From positions 186,001 to 250,000 of the forward strand of contig NZ_JYHV01000014.1 in NCBI RefSeq assembly GCF_000952685.1: DNA of 64,000 nucleotides. Direction: 5' to 3'. Positions 42,004 to 52,091 of the stretch are shown in pieces. Under the pieces are notes generated by a model, which was not told the DNA's origin, made no database searches, and saw only the letters and a program-made list of their open reading frames with translations. A program made the position numbers and the translations under genes. Source of the DNA: Stutzerimonas stutzeri (GTDB lineage: Bacteria > Pseudomonadota > Gammaproteobacteria > Pseudomonadales > Pseudomonadaceae). The first letter of the stretch is position 1, and each line of letters begins with the position of its first letter.

Positions 42004-42430
42004 GCGTATTCCTCAATGGTCCCTTTATGGAGGGCTTGCTGCTTTTTATCCGACCCGAAACATAGAGAGTCCGATCATAAAGACTAGTCATAGACTGCCA
42101 CCCTGCGCCGAAAGTCACAGCGCAAGGACATGGATACCGCTCGTTTCGACCGACTACGAGAAGACCATGGTAGAAACGGGCCGATACTTTAACACTCCTG
42201 GCCTGCGACAACGACCATGCGACGACCTGTCCCTTATAGACCATAGGGGAACGTATCGCGACGATGCCCGCAGGGCATGGCTGGACGCAGGGATCTTTTT
42301 CCGGATCAAGGCGTCGTTTGAAACTGTAACCCGATGATTCTATTGACGACTGGCTTTGTACTGGCTGAGAGCGGAGCGCTACGTATAATGCCGATCATTG
42401 CCATCCAGGTTGGCTCAAAACGGATACCTC
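42004..42430. other. fabA-gpsA divergent region
   Basis: 427 bases without a credible gene. On the plus side a perfect TATAAT stands at 42384-42389, about 42 bases before the gpsA ATG, with only a weak -35. On the fabA side GACTAGTC (42082-42089) is a small palindrome and an imperfect AGTC..GACT repeat lies at 42069-42085; either could be an operator, but I cannot link them to a known fatty-acid regulator site. Confidence 0.5.
42384..42389 (+). promoter_or_regulatory. -10 hexamer for gpsA
   Basis: TATAAT at 42384-42389; the best -35 (CTGGCT at 42361-42366, 17-base spacer) is poor, so the element may need an activator or be an extended form. Confidence 0.4.
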
Positions 42431-43453
42431 ATGACTGAACAGCAACCCATAGCGGTGCTTGGCGGCGGTAGCTTCGGGACCGCGATCGCGAATCTGCTTG
42501 CCGAAAATGGCCACGGCGTCCGGCTGTGGATGCGTGATGCCGAGCAGGCCGAAAGCATCCGCGCCCAGCGTCAGAATCCGCGCTATCTGAAAGGTGTGGT
42601 AGTGCTTCCAGAGGTCACCCCGGTGACGGACCTGGGGCAGACGCTGGCGGACTGCGAGCTGATCTTCGTAGCGCTGCCCTCCAGTGCGCTGCGTCAGGCG
42701 TTATCGCCGTTCGCGGCTCAACTGTCGGGCAAGATGCTGGTCAGCACGACCAAAGGTATCGAGGCACAAGGCTTTATGCTGATGAGTCAGATCCTTCAGG
42801 AAATTGCACCGCAAGCTCGAATCGGCGTGATCTCGGGCCCCAATCTGGCACGTGAAGTGGCCGAGCATGCCTTGACCGCAACCGTTGTCGCCAGTGACGA
42901 CGAAGCGCTCTGCCGATGTGTGCAGCAGGCGCTACATGGGCGAACCTTCCGCGTCTATGCCAGTTCCGATCGTTTCGGTGTGGAGCTCGGCGGCGCGCTG
43001 AAGAACGTCTATGCCATCATGGCTGGGATGGCTGCTGCCCTGGGCATGGGCGAGAACACGCGCAGCATGCTGATCACACGCGCGCTGGCGGAGATGACCC
43101 GGTTTGCGGTCCGATTGGGCGCCAACCCTATGACCTTCCTCGGGCTGGCGGGCGTGGGAGATTTGATCGTTACCTGCACTTCTTCGAAGAGTCGCAACTT
43201 TCAGGTGGGCTATGCGCTTGGCGAAGGCCTGAGCCTCGATCAGGCGGTATCCCGTTTGGGGGAGGTGGCTGAGGGCGTCAATACCATCAAGGTGCTGAAG
43301 ACCAAGGCCGAGGAACTTCAGGTCTACATGCCACTGGTCGCTGGGTTACATGCCATTCTGTTCGAGGGGCGTACGCTGGAACAGGTAATCGCGCTGCTGA
43401 TGCGCGGCGAGCCGAAGACCGACGTGGATTTCATTTCCACCGACGGCTTCTGA
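42431..43453 (+). CDS. gpsA: glycerol-3-phosphate dehydrogenase (NAD(P)+)
   Basis: A 340-residue cytoplasmic enzyme reducing dihydroxyacetone phosphate to sn-glycerol-3-phosphate for phospholipids. NAD-binding [16 protein letters not shown] is near the N-terminus, STTKGIE and [20 protein letters not shown] carry the substrate-site Lys residues. ATG 42431 is chosen; the earlier frame start at 42398 lacks a family match. DUF4389 and sixA genes follow closely. Confidence 0.97.
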   Translation: MTEQQPIAVLGGGSFGTAIANLLAENGHGVRLWMRDAEQAESIRAQRQNPRYLKGVVVLPEVTPVTDLGQTLADCELIFVALPSSALRQALSPFAAQLSGKMLVSTTKGIEAQGFMLMSQILQEIAPQARIGVISGPNLAREVAEHALTATVVASDDEALCRCVQQALHGRTFRVYASSDRFGVELGGALKNVYAIMAGMAAALGMGENTRSMLITRALAEMTRFAVRLGANPMTFLGLAGVGDLIVTCTSSKSRNFQVGYALGEGLSLDQAVSRLGEVAEGVNTIKVLKTKAEELQVYMPLVAGLHAILFEGRTLEQVIALLMRGEPKTDVDFISTDGF

Positions 43454-43472
43454 AACGATAGCGGAGATATCG

Positions 43473-43811
43473 ATGAGCACATCACAACGCAGTACGGATC
43501 GCGAATCGCTGATTCTGCGTGCCATCTGGATGCTGGTTTTCTTTTTTGTCTGGCAGGTGGCCGAGGTGGTGCTGCTGGTGGTCGTAGCCGCGCAGTTGGT
43601 CCTGCGTTCGGTGAATGGCAAGGCCAACGAGAGTCTGCTAGCGCTGGGCGACAGCCTCAGTCAGTACGTGGCACAGATCGGCCGTTTCGGCACCTTCAAC
43701 ACGGATCGCAAGCCCTGGCCGATGTCCGATTGGCCTCAACCGCGTCCCGCCGATATGGAAACGGCGCCACCCATGACGCCGACGCCGCCAGCGCAGGAGC
43801 CGCAGCCATGA
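43473..43811 (+). CDS. DUF4389 protein
   Basis: A 112-residue protein with one clear membrane helix (about 17-45, WMLVFFFVWQVAEVVLLVVV) and a Pro-rich C-terminal tail (PPMTPTPPAQEPQP). DUF4389 members have no known function. Nineteen bases after gpsA, and overlapping sixA (ATGA), so all three are probably one operon. Confidence 0.85.
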   Translation: MSTSQRSTDRESLILRAIWMLVFFFVWQVAEVVLLVVVAAQLVLRSVNGKANESLLALGDSLSQYVAQIGRFGTFNTDRKPWPMSDWPQPRPADMETAPPMTPTPPAQEPQP

Positions 43812-44266
43812 AGATATGGCTGCTGCGTCACGGGGAGGCCGAGCCCAGGGCCCGTACCGATGCGGAACGTAACCTGACAGCCGCCGGTCGGCTCGAAGTG
43901 GAGGGCGCTGCGGCCCAACTGCTGGATCAGGCGCTGCAGGTTATCCTCGTCAGCCCCTATCAGCGGGCCCAGCAGACCGCAGAAATCGTCCGGCAGACGC
44001 TTGATTTCGCCGGTCCGGTCGAGACGGTACCCTGGCTGACGCCCGAGTCGGATCCAAACGATGCAATGCTATATCTCGACCGTCGCGCCGAGCAGAATCT
44101 ACTGCTTGTGACCCACCAGCCCTTTGTCGGCGTATTGGGTGGCTGGCTGGTCAGTGGCCATCGCGACGCGCCGCTACCGATGGCGACTGCCAGCCTGGCC
44201 GAGCTGGATGGCGAACATCTGGCTGCGGGACTGATGCGCCTCGTCAAACTGCAGCATCCGGGCTGA
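43808..44266 (+). CDS. sixA: phosphohistidine phosphatase SixA
   Basis: A 152-residue histidine-phosphatase fold enzyme with LLRHGEAEPRA at the N-terminus (catalytic RHG), VSPYQRAQQTA and LLVTHQPFVG (second His). SixA-type enzymes dephosphorylate phosphohistidine on proteins. ATG 43808 overlaps the preceding stop; the long upstream frame is not used. In the gpsA operon. Confidence 0.92.
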   Translation: MKIWLLRHGEAEPRARTDAERNLTAAGRLEVEGAAAQLLDQALQVILVSPYQRAQQTAEIVRQTLDFAGPVETVPWLTPESDPNDAMLYLDRRAEQNLLLVTHQPFVGVLGGWLVSGHRDAPLPMATASLAELDGEHLAAGLMRLVKLQHPG

Positions 44267-44340
44267 CCAGCGACATCGTTCTGAAAAACTAGAGCGCAGC
44301 GCAACGTGCTGGTTTAGATCAAGTACATGGAGAGCGACAC

Positions 44341-44796
44341 TTGAGCATTTGGCACCGTCTTCCGGAACTCGAACAACTCAACGCTAACAGCCAGAACACC
44401 ATCGCCGAACTGCTCGATATTCGGTTCGAAGCCGTCGGTGACGACTCCCTTACCGCCAGCATGGTGGTCGATTCCCGCACTCACCAGCCTTATGGCTTGC
44501 TGCATGGTGGCGCTTCGGTGGTGCTCGCCGAAACCGTAGGTTCCGTGGCCAGCTATCAGTGCATCGACCCGAGCCGATACTATTGTGTCGGCCTCGAAGT
44601 GAACGCCAACCATATCCGCGCGTTGCGCAGCGGGCGCGTCACTGCGGTCTGTCGTCCAATCCATCTCGGGCGCTCCAGCCACGTCTGGGACATCCGTCTA
44701 AGTGGTGATGATGGCAAGCCCAGCTGTGTTTCCCGCTTGACCGTTGCCGTGATGCCCTTGGGAGAAAACAGTCCGCGGCGTGCAGAGGCGTCGTAG
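44341..44796 (+). CDS. hotdog thioesterase (MenI/EntH/YbdB-like)
   Basis: A 151-residue hotdog protein. HQPYGLLHGGASVVLAETVGS has the HGG and Glu expected of the YdiI/EntH group; GLEVNANHIRALRSGRV is also typical. The start is TTG 44341, with GGAGAG eight bases ahead. Substrate could be a hydroxynaphthoyl-, benzoyl- or fatty acyl-CoA; not decided here. Confidence 0.88.
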   Translation: MSIWHRLPELEQLNANSQNTIAELLDIRFEAVGDDSLTASMVVDSRTHQPYGLLHGGASVVLAETVGSVASYQCIDPSRYYCVGLEVNANHIRALRSGRVTAVCRPIHLGRSSHVWDIRLSGDDGKPSCVSRLTVAVMPLGENSPRRAEAS

Positions 44797-44900
44797 ACGC
44801 CTTGTTTGGCAGGACTGCCTTGGGTTCCGTCGCTCAGACCGATTGCCGTAGGGAGTAGGGGGCCAGACAATGGTTGCCTTTCTCTTTCCGCATCGAACCC

Positions 44901-45707
44901 ATGACGCAACGCATCTTCTTCGCCCACGCCAACGGCTTTCCCTCCGCGACCTATCGCAAGCTGTTCGACGCGCTGGCGCCGGACTACGTCATCACCCACC
45001 TCGACCAGCACGGACACGATCCGCGTTTCCCCGTGGATGACAACTGGCAGAATCTGGTGCGCGAACTCCTTGAACAGCTCGCGCCTCTTGAGGAGCCTGT
45101 TTGGGGCGTAGGTCACTCGCTGGGTGGAATGCTGCACTATCACGCAGCCCTTCAACGGCCGGACCTTTATCGCGGTGTGGTCATGCTCGATTCGCCAATG
45201 ACCACCTGGTTCGATCAGACGCTGATCTGGGCGGCGAAGCGTTTCGGCTTCATCGATCGGCTTACGCCGGCTGGTCGTACCCTCGGCCGTCGCGAGGCGT
45301 TCAGTTGCACAGATGAGGCACGGCAATACTTCGCCAGCAAGGCGTTGTTCCGCGCATTCGATCCCGATTGCCTGAATGCCTACCTCGAACATGGGTTGGA
45401 GCCAACCGCCCAAGGGCTGCGCTTACGCTTCGATCCGGAAACCGAAATCCAGATCTACCGCAGTGTGCCGCACGTAACGCCCGGCTGGCCGCATGCGTTG
45501 AAGATTCCACTCGCCGTGGTGCGTGGTCGCCAGAGCAGCGTAGTGCTGCCTCATCACCTGTGCCTGCTTCGCCTGGTTACCCACGGCGAAGCGCATACCT
45601 TGCCGGGTGGGCACATGTTTCCGCTCGAGCGTCCGGGTGATACGGCGATGTTGCTCAGACGGGTATTCGCTCGCTGGGGTGAACTGGGCCAACGAGGTGC
45701 CGCATGA
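44901..45707 (+). CDS. alpha/beta hydrolase
   Basis: A 268-residue alpha/beta-hydrolase with the nucleophile elbow GVGHSLGGML and a late His in TLPGGHMFPLERP. FFAHANGFPSATYRKL suits the oxyanion region. It overlaps the next hydrolase by four bases (ATGA). ATG 44901 is preferred over the longer frame from 44874. Substrate unknown. Confidence 0.88.
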   Translation: MTQRIFFAHANGFPSATYRKLFDALAPDYVITHLDQHGHDPRFPVDDNWQNLVRELLEQLAPLEEPVWGVGHSLGGMLHYHAALQRPDLYRGVVMLDSPMTTWFDQTLIWAAKRFGFIDRLTPAGRTLGRREAFSCTDEARQYFASKALFRAFDPDCLNAYLEHGLEPTAQGLRLRFDPETEIQIYRSVPHVTPGWPHALKIPLAVVRGRQSSVVLPHHLCLLRLVTHGEAHTLPGGHMFPLERPGDTAMLLRRVFARWGELGQRGAA

Positions 45708-46561
45708 GTGTTGTATTCGAAGAGATTCGCCTAAGCCTGCCGCATATCGAAGTCGCGGCGCACCTTTACGGCCCAGAAGAGGGTCGACCGGTCATCGCGC
45801 TGCACGGTTGGCTGGACAACGCCGCCACTTTCTCCCGGCTCGCGCCGCTGCTGGAAGGTGTGCGTATCGTTGCGCTCGACCTGCCAGGGCATGGCCATTC
45901 CGGCCACCGTCCGATTGGCGCGGCCTATAACATCTGGGATTACGCCCACGATGTGCTGCAGGTGGCCGAGCAGTTCGGCTGGAAGCGTTTTTCTCTGCTG
46001 GGCCATTCGATGGGGGCCATCGTGTCGGTGTTGCTGGCCGGTGCCATGCCCGACCGCATCGAGCGTCTGGCGTTGATCGATGGGGTGATTCCCTATACGG
46101 GCGAAGCCGACACCGCACCGCAAAAGCTTGGCGAGTCGTTACAGGCGCTGCTCGCCGTCGACGACAAGCGCAAGCCGGTCTATGCCGAATTCCAACAGGC
46201 TGTCGCGGCGCGCATGAAGGGCGTCGGCGCGGTCAGTCACGAGGCAGCTGAACGGCTTGCTGAACGAGGGTTGATGCCAGTGCCCGGTGGTTATACCTGG
46301 CGCACCGATGCCCGCTTGATGCTACCGTCCGCGATGCGCCTGACTCGTGCGCATGCGCAGGCCTTCGTGCATCGGGTGGCTTGCCCTTCGAGTTTGGTAC
46401 TGGCGGAGCAGGGCTTGATGACACAACCGGCCATGATTGAACTGACCGAGACGTTGCCGTTCATGCGGCATCGATTGCCCGGAGGGCATCATTTGCATCT
46501 GGATGATCAAGCGGGAGCCGAAGCGGTGGCAGCTGTTTTCAACCCGTTCTTCGCGGCTTGA
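45704..46561 (+). CDS. alpha/beta hydrolase
   Basis: A 285-residue alpha/beta-hydrolase with HGWLDNAATFSRLAPLL (oxyanion/His region), nucleophile elbow LLGHSMGAIVS, and a C-terminal RLPGGHHLHLDD supplying the His. Adjacent to and overlapping another hydrolase, so the pair are co-expressed. Such pairs are conserved near fabA-gpsA in Pseudomonas; substrate unknown. Confidence 0.88.
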   Translation: MSVVFEEIRLSLPHIEVAAHLYGPEEGRPVIALHGWLDNAATFSRLAPLLEGVRIVALDLPGHGHSGHRPIGAAYNIWDYAHDVLQVAEQFGWKRFSLLGHSMGAIVSVLLAGAMPDRIERLALIDGVIPYTGEADTAPQKLGESLQALLAVDDKRKPVYAEFQQAVAARMKGVGAVSHEAAERLAERGLMPVPGGYTWRTDARLMLPSAMRLTRAHAQAFVHRVACPSSLVLAEQGLMTQPAMIELTETLPFMRHRLPGGHHLHLDDQAGAEAVAAVFNPFFAA

Positions 46562-46665
46562 ATCGAGCAAAGGTGCGGTTGCGCAAGAATCTGTCGCAAA
46601 GCCCGGCTTGACTTGCTTTTGCCAACTGGTGAGGCTGGGGCATCGCCTCAACAGGAAGTACCTCA

Positions 46666-46731
46666 ATGATCTATCTCCATGCCGCCGCCACGCCCAACGG
46701 TAAGACTGCCCAGTCGAAGGTGATCCGTTGA
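46666..46731 (+). CDS. possible 21-residue leader ORF before the DUF4892 gene
   Basis: ATG 46666 to TGA 46729-46731 encodes 21 residues (MIYLHAAATPNGKTAQSKVI then R). AGGAAG at 46653-46658 is well placed, and the stop overlaps the TTG start of the next gene (TTGA). The N-terminal pattern faintly recalls TPNG in glutathione S-transferases, but the frame is too short for that family. Confidence 0.35.
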   Translation: MIYLHAAATPNGKTAQSKVIR

Positions 46732-47537
46732 GTATGCGAAGTGTATGGACAGTCGCGCTGGCCATGCTCGCTCACACCGCGAGCGCTGCTGATGTACCGG
46801 GTAGCCGGGACTTCGACTCGCTTGAGCGATACCCACAAGCGCAAATTGTTGCGTTCAAGGAGCAGCAGGTACTGGAGCGGACCTATCCGCTGGACTCGAT
46901 TCGCCGCATCAGCGGTCGTCTGCGAATGAGCGACCAGGTGAGTGCAAGTGGCCAGCTGACCGCCGCCACTTATCAGTTACCAGAGGTACATACCGGTATC
47001 GAAGCTTTCGAACGGGCACGCAACCGGCTGTTGCAGGACGGTGCCGAACTGCTCTTCTGGTGTGAGGGGCGAGAGTGTGGATCGAGCAGCCTCTGGGCCA
47101 ACGACATATTCCAACGCTCGACGCTCTACGGTCCCGATGCCAGGCAGACCTATCTGCTGGCGCGTCTGCCGGGCGATTCCGATCGCCTCATGGCGCTCTA
47201 CGGCATCACGCGGGGCAATGGCCGCCCTTATCTGCAGGTGGAACAATTCACCCCCGACGAGGCGCTCGGTGTCATTCTGCCGAATCCGGCCACGCTGTTA
47301 CGTCAATTGAAGAGCAACGGAGAACTCTGGTTGCCGAGGTTGCCCCAAGAGCCCACGGCTGAGTGGGGCGCGCTGCTGGCGAATGTTCTGCGGCTCGACA
47401 GCACTATGCGGGTCGCGCTGGCGGGGAAGGGTGCCGAGGGCTGGCGGGAAGCGCTGACGCAGGAGCGAATCAAGGCGCGACGCCTAGATGTCGAGAGGAC
47501 CGACGAGGACGGTCTGCGTATCAAACTGTTGCGCTGA
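46728..47537 (+). CDS. exported DUF4892 protein
   Basis: A 269-residue protein with a signal peptide (MRSVWTVALAMLAHTASA, cleavage before ADVPGS), then the DUF4892 region: GSRDFDSLERYPQAQIV, LLFWCEGRECGSSSLWAN and the C-terminal LRQLKSNGELWLPRL. Both TTG 46728 and ATG 46734 are possible. TTG is favoured because AAGG at 46717-46720 is then seven bases away. Envelope protein of unknown function. Confidence 0.82.
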   Translation: MSMRSVWTVALAMLAHTASAADVPGSRDFDSLERYPQAQIVAFKEQQVLERTYPLDSIRRISGRLRMSDQVSASGQLTAATYQLPEVHTGIEAFERARNRLLQDGAELLFWCEGRECGSSSLWANDIFQRSTLYGPDARQTYLLARLPGDSDRLMALYGITRGNGRPYLQVEQFTPDEALGVILPNPATLLRQLKSNGELWLPRLPQEPTAEWGALLANVLRLDSTMRVALAGKGAEGWREALTQERIKARRLDVERTDEDGLRIKLLR

Positions 47538-47559
47538 GAACAGGCTTCAGAATGCAATA

Positions 47560-47589
47560 GCGCTCCCCTGATACGCTCCCCTGGAGCGC
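47560..47589. repeat. repeat with competing stem-loops
   Basis: CGCTCCCCTG occurs at 47561-47570 and 47574-47583, followed by GGAGCG at 47583-47588. The single right arm can pair with either left copy, giving two exclusive hairpins between the DUF4892 and transporter genes. Confidence 0.35.
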
Positions 47590-47614
47590 ACCGCGTTTCC
47601 CCATAGGTACCCTG

Positions 47615-48703
47615 ATGCTTAACAACGATCGTTTGCTGGTGCAGATTTTGCTTCTGGTGCTGCTCGGTGCCTGTGTGTGGGTACTGGCTCCGTTTGCTTC
47701 CGCGCTGTTCTGGGCAGCGGTATTGGCGTTTGCCAGCTGGCCGGTCATGCGTGTGCTGACACGCTGGTTAAAGGGCAATTCCACCCTTGCCGCTACCCTG
47801 CTGACGTTCGGCTGGATGGTGTCGGTAGCGGTGCCGCTGGTGTGGCTGGGGTTCAACATTGCCGATCAGATCCGCGAGGTCAACGTATTGGTGCATAGCC
47901 TGCAGATGCAGGGCCTGCCGGAGCCTCCGGTGTGGCTGGGCGAGGTGCCGCTGGTTGGCGACCGGCTATTGACCCTCTGGAGCACCATTAACGAGCAGGG
48001 CACTGCCTTCTTCGCGACGATTCGCCCTTATGTCGGCCAGGTCGGCAACTGGTTGTTGGTACGCAGCGCGCGGATCGGGGGAGGGATGTTGGAGTTGGCG
48101 CTCAGTCTGGTGCTGGTGTTTTTCTTCTACCGCGACGGCCCAAAATTGGCGGCCTTCGTCCACAGTTTGCTGCATCGACTGATCGGCGATCGTGCGGATC
48201 ATTACCTGGAGCTGGTTGCCGGTACGGTACAGCGCGTGGTCAACGGTGTGATCGGCACCGCCGCTGCGCAGGCGATTCTGGCCTATGTGGGGTTCAGCAT
48301 CGCTGGAGTACCGGGTGCGTTGATTCTCGGCGTGCTGACGTTCGCGTTCAGCTTTCTGATGGTCCCGCCGCTGGTCTGGGGGCCGGCTGTGGCCTGGCTT
48401 GCCTGGCAGGGCGAATATGGAATGGCAGTTTTCCTCGGCATATGGGGCATGTTCATCATCAGCGGCGTGGACAATGTGCTGAAGCCCTATCTGATCAGTC
48501 GCGGCGGCAACTTGCCGCTAGTGGTGGTACTGCTGGGCGTGTTCGGCGGCGTGCTGGCGTTCGGTTTCATGGGACTGTTTCTCGGCCCGACGCTCCTGGC
48601 GGTCGCCTACAGTCTGCTGGGTGACTGGTTGATCAAGGAAGTGCCCGAAGTCGTCACCCCGAATGAGTTGTCCGCCGGTGTCGATCGAGCAGCTTCTCGG
48701 TGA
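47615..48703 (+). CDS. AI-2E family (TqsA/PerM-like) transporter
   Basis: A 362-residue membrane protein with about eight helices: pairs near 8-50 and 60-80, a loop with a soluble segment, then further helices to the end. YRDGPKLAAFVHSLL and GVPGALILGVLTFAFSFLM are typical of UPF0118 proteins, first linked to autoinducer-2 export but also to other functions. Own promoter not identified. Confidence 0.88.
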   Translation: MLNNDRLLVQILLLVLLGACVWVLAPFASALFWAAVLAFASWPVMRVLTRWLKGNSTLAATLLTFGWMVSVAVPLVWLGFNIADQIREVNVLVHSLQMQGLPEPPVWLGEVPLVGDRLLTLWSTINEQGTAFFATIRPYVGQVGNWLLVRSARIGGGMLELALSLVLVFFFYRDGPKLAAFVHSLLHRLIGDRADHYLELVAGTVQRVVNGVIGTAAAQAILAYVGFSIAGVPGALILGVLTFAFSFLMVPPLVWGPAVAWLAWQGEYGMAVFLGIWGMFIISGVDNVLKPYLISRGGNLPLVVVLLGVFGGVLAFGFMGLFLGPTLLAVAYSLLGDWLIKEVPEVVTPNELSAGVDRAASR

Positions 48704-48721
48704 AGAGGGACATAGCTGTGG

Positions 48722-49708
48722 CTAGAGCTGTTCTTCCTCGTATTTGTCGAGCGTGTCGCGGGCGATGATCTGGCCGAGCTTGATCAATTCGGGCGCCTTG
48801 TAGAACTCGTAAAACCGGCAGGCGCGTTTAGGAATGTTGACCAGCACGTTCGGTGGATAGCCAGCAATCTTGTATTGCGTCAGCGATGATTGCATCACCT
48901 CGAAGCTCTGGTTGATCAGCTCCAGCAATGAAGCTGGACCGCCGACATCCACCACCATCGACCCCTCCGCCGATTTCGGTGCACTTTGCCCGGTAGGGGC
49001 CGCTGGTGGCTGGCTCGCTCCAATTTCGTCAGGGGCTTGAAGTTCAGCGATATGCTCTGCTAGTCCCTTGCTGCGCCAGAACGGAATATGCGAGCTTATC
49101 GAGCTGACCATGGCATCGAAGCGACCAGGGCGAATCACTTCCGGCAGGGGGTATTGCCGATGGTTATTGGCGTTGAGGTTCACCGCGATGATGATGTCAC
49201 TGTGACTGGAGACCACCGGGACAATCGGCAAGGGGTTGAGGATCCCGCCATCAACCAGCATTCGGTTGCCTTGCATGACTGGGGTGAACAGACTTGGGAT
49301 GGCTGCCGAAGCGCGCATCGCCAGCTCCAGGTTGCCTTCCTGAAACCATATTTCCTGCTGGTTGGTGAGATCGGCCGCGACGGCAGTGAACGGGATTGGC
49401 AGGTCTTCGATGTTGATCGAACCGAGCATGTCACGGATACGGCCGAAGATCTTCTCGCCGCGTATCGCTCCGAGACTGAAGCTCGGGTCGACCAACCGCA
49501 GCATGTCGAAATAGTCCAGGCTCTCGATCCAGTCCCGGTACTCGCCCAGCTTGCCCGCGGCATAAATCCCGCCGACCACTGCGCCCATCGAGCAGCCCGC
49601 GATGCAATTGATCTCGTAACCCCGGGCGGTGAGCTCCTCGATGACCCCGATGTGCGCATAGCCACGCGCGCCACCCGATCCCAGTACCAGTGCAACCTTG
49701 TTGCCCAT
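48722..49708 (-). CDS. patatin-like phospholipase (RssA-like)
   Basis: A 328-residue protein with the patatin domain: VLGSGGARGYAHIGV (oxyanion loop), GCSMGAVVGG (nucleophile Ser), and MLVDGGILNPLPI (Asp of the Ser-Asp dyad). ATG 49708 has GGGAGAA ahead; seven extra residues of the longer frame are dropped. Likely cytoplasmic or membrane-associated lipid acyl hydrolase, substrate unknown. Confidence 0.9.
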   Translation of the reverse strand: MGNKVALVLGSGGARGYAHIGVIEELTARGYEINCIAGCSMGAVVGGIYAAGKLGEYRDWIESLDYFDMLRLVDPSFSLGAIRGEKIFGRIRDMLGSINIEDLPIPFTAVAADLTNQQEIWFQEGNLELAMRASAAIPSLFTPVMQGNRMLVDGGILNPLPIVPVVSSHSDIIIAVNLNANNHRQYPLPEVIRPGRFDAMVSSISSHIPFWRSKGLAEHIAELQAPDEIGASQPPAAPTGQSAPKSAEGSMVVDVGGPASLLELINQSFEVMQSSLTQYKIAGYPPNVLVNIPKRACRFYEFYKAPELIKLGQIIARDTLDKYEEEQL

Positions 49709-49922
49709 GTGATTCTCCCTATTTGGCAAGGGTGATAGCTTCCAGCCTCAGACGCGGGGCATCAAGCCCCGCCATCAGCTAATTCGAGCGCAGCCGAACC
49801 AGGATTTCTACCAGGCCTATGGCACCGCCATCAGCCGACCGGTGTAACCGGGATTACCGCGAGACGCCGGCCTTCTTGCTACAATCGGCGCCCGTTTTGC
49901 CAGCATCATGAGAGCCCTTCAG

Positions 49923-50957
49923 ATGAGCGAACCCATCCGTCTCACCCAATACAGCCATGGTGCCGGCTGCGGCTGCAAAATTTCGCCGAAGGTGCTGGAC
50001 GTGATCCTTGCCGGCAGTGGCGCGCAAAATCTCGACCCGCGCCTGTGGGTCGGCAACGCCTCGCGTGACGATGCTGCCGTCTACGGTATCGATAATGAGC
50101 GCGGCGTGGTCTCGACCACCGACTTCTTCATGCCCATCGTCGACGATCCATTCGATTTTGGACGAATCGCCGCCACCAATGCCATTAGCGACATCTATGC
50201 GATGGGCGGAGACCCGTTGATGGCCATTGCGATCCTCGGCTGGCCGGTCAACCTGCTGCCGCCTGAAGTGGCCCGCGAGGTTATCGCCGGCGGGCGCGCG
50301 GTCTGCGATGCGGCGGGCATTCCCCTGGCTGGCGGCCATTCGATCGATGCCCCCGAGCCGATCTTCGGCCTGGCGGTGACCGGCCTGGTGAACAAAGCGC
50401 AGATGAAGCGCAACGACACGGCGTCTGTGGGTTGCAAGCTCTACCTGACCAAGCCGTTGGGCATCGGCATTTTCACCACTGCCGAAAAAAAGGCCAAGCT
50501 GCGAGCCGAGGATGTCGGTCGCGCCCGTGACTGGATGTGCACGTTGAACACCCCCGGCAGCCGCTTCGGCAAGCTTGCTGGCGTTCGTGCTATGACCGAC
50601 GTCACAGGCTTCGGTCTGCTCGGGCACCTGGTGGAAATGGCCGACGGTAGCGGTGTGACCGCGCGTATCGACTATGCCCGCGTGCCGCGCCTCGAGGGCG
50701 TCGAGTATTACCTGGAACAGGGCTGCGTCCCCGGCGGCACCGGACGCAACTTCGACAGCTATGGCGAACGTATTGCCACGCTCGACGAGTCGCACAAACA
50801 ACTGCTCTGCGATCCGCAAACCAGTGGTGGGTTGCTGGTGGCGGTAGCGCCTGAGGGCGAGGCAGAGTTTCACGCGGTCGCGGCCGAACTCGGTCTCGTG
50901 CTCGAGTCGATCGGCGAGCTGATCGAAGCCGGCACCTTTGCCGTCGAGGTCCGTTGA
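49923..50957 (+). CDS. selD: selenophosphate synthetase
   Basis: A 344-residue enzyme making selenophosphate from selenide and [19 protein letters not shown] carries Cys16 and Lys19 corresponding to the catalytic Cys17/Lys20 of E. coli, so it is the cysteine and not the selenocysteine form. ATG 49923 is used; the frame continues five codons further upstream. It overlaps mnmH by one base. Confidence 0.96.
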   Translation: MSEPIRLTQYSHGAGCGCKISPKVLDVILAGSGAQNLDPRLWVGNASRDDAAVYGIDNERGVVSTTDFFMPIVDDPFDFGRIAATNAISDIYAMGGDPLMAIAILGWPVNLLPPEVAREVIAGGRAVCDAAGIPLAGGHSIDAPEPIFGLAVTGLVNKAQMKRNDTASVGCKLYLTKPLGIGIFTTAEKKAKLRAEDVGRARDWMCTLNTPGSRFGKLAGVRAMTDVTGFGLLGHLVEMADGSGVTARIDYARVPRLEGVEYYLEQGCVPGGTGRNFDSYGERIATLDESHKQLLCDPQTSGGLLVAVAPEGEAEFHAVAAELGLVLESIGELIEAGTFAVEVR

Positions 50958-52063
50958 TGCGCGGCGATACAGATAATTACCGCGAACTGTTTCTCAACGA
51001 TGTGCCCATGATGGATGCCCGGGCTCCGGTGGAGTTTTCCAAGGGCGCCTTCCCCGGTGTGGTCAATCTGCCGCTGATGAACGATCTGGAGCGGCAGAAG
51101 GTCGGCACCTGCTACAAGCAGCACGGTCAGCAGGCGGCGATCGAGCTTGGCCATCGGCTGGTCAGCGGTCAGATCAAGGCCGAGCGCATCCAGGCCTGGG
51201 CCGACTTCGCCCGGCAAAATCCGCGCGGATATATCTACTGTTTTCGTGGTGGGCTGCGTTCGCAGCTGGTCCAGCAATGGCTCAAGACCGAGGCGGGGAT
51301 CGACTATCCTCGCGTGACCGGCGGTTACAAAGCGATGCGTCATTTTCTTTTGGAAACCATCGAGCACGCGGCCGCACATGATGATTTCGTGTTGGTCGGC
51401 GGCATGACCGGCACCGGCAAGACCGAGGTGCTGGCGCGTCTGGAGGACAGCGTCGATCTGGAAGGCATTGCCAACCACCGCGGGTCGAGCTTCGGTAAGC
51501 GCGCCACGCCGCAGCCGGTACAGATCGATTTCGAGAATGCGCTGGCGATTCGTTTGCTGAAGATGCAGCATGCTGGCGTTCGGCAGTTCGTGCTTGAAGA
51601 CGAAGCACGGCTGGTCGGGCGCTGCTCCATCCCGCTGCCATTGTTCCAAGGTATGCAACGCTATCCGCTGGTGTGGTTGGAGGACAGCTTCGACAGCCGG
51701 GTTGATCGCATTCTCAAGGACTATGTGATCGACCTCTGTGCCGAATTCATTGCCGAGCAGGGCGAGGAAGGGTTCTCCGCATTCGCCGAGCGTTTACGGC
51801 AAAGTCTGGTCAATATCAGCAAGCGGCTCGGAGGCGAATGCTTCGCACGCCTGGCCGCGATCATGGATCAAGCGCTTGCCGAACAGGCCAGGACTGGCGC
51901 AGTCGAGCTGCACCGCGGATGGATCGAGACGTTGTTGAAACAGTACTACGATCCGATGTACGCCTATCAGCGAGAGAGCAAAGCGTCCCGTATCGAGTTC
52001 GCTGGAGAGCAGGACGCCGTAGTCGAATTCCTGCGCGAACGTGCAGCAGGCAAGCAAAAATGA
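50957..52063 (+). CDS. mnmH: tRNA 2-selenouridine synthase
   Basis: A 368-residue protein with an N-terminal rhodanese domain, active-site Cys95 in YCFRGG, followed by a P-loop domain ([13 protein letters not shown]). It replaces sulfur by selenium at the wobble uridine of some tRNAs with selenophosphate from the neighbouring SelD. ATG 50957 overlaps the selD stop (TGATG). Confidence 0.95.
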   Translation: MRGDTDNYRELFLNDVPMMDARAPVEFSKGAFPGVVNLPLMNDLERQKVGTCYKQHGQQAAIELGHRLVSGQIKAERIQAWADFARQNPRGYIYCFRGGLRSQLVQQWLKTEAGIDYPRVTGGYKAMRHFLLETIEHAAAHDDFVLVGGMTGTGKTEVLARLEDSVDLEGIANHRGSSFGKRATPQPVQIDFENALAIRLLKMQHAGVRQFVLEDEARLVGRCSIPLPLFQGMQRYPLVWLEDSFDSRVDRILKDYVIDLCAEFIAEQGEEGFSAFAERLRQSLVNISKRLGGECFARLAAIMDQALAEQARTGAVELHRGWIETLLKQYYDPMYAYQRESKASRIEFAGEQDAVVEFLRERAAGKQK

Positions 52064-52091
52064 GCAGGTCTCGAAAATGAGGGATGTATCG

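Noticed and set aside
46666..46731. Glutathione S-transferase remnant
   Set aside because: The TPNG resemblance is only four residues and the frame ends after 21 codons with no further GST sequence nearby; kept only as a possible leader ORF.
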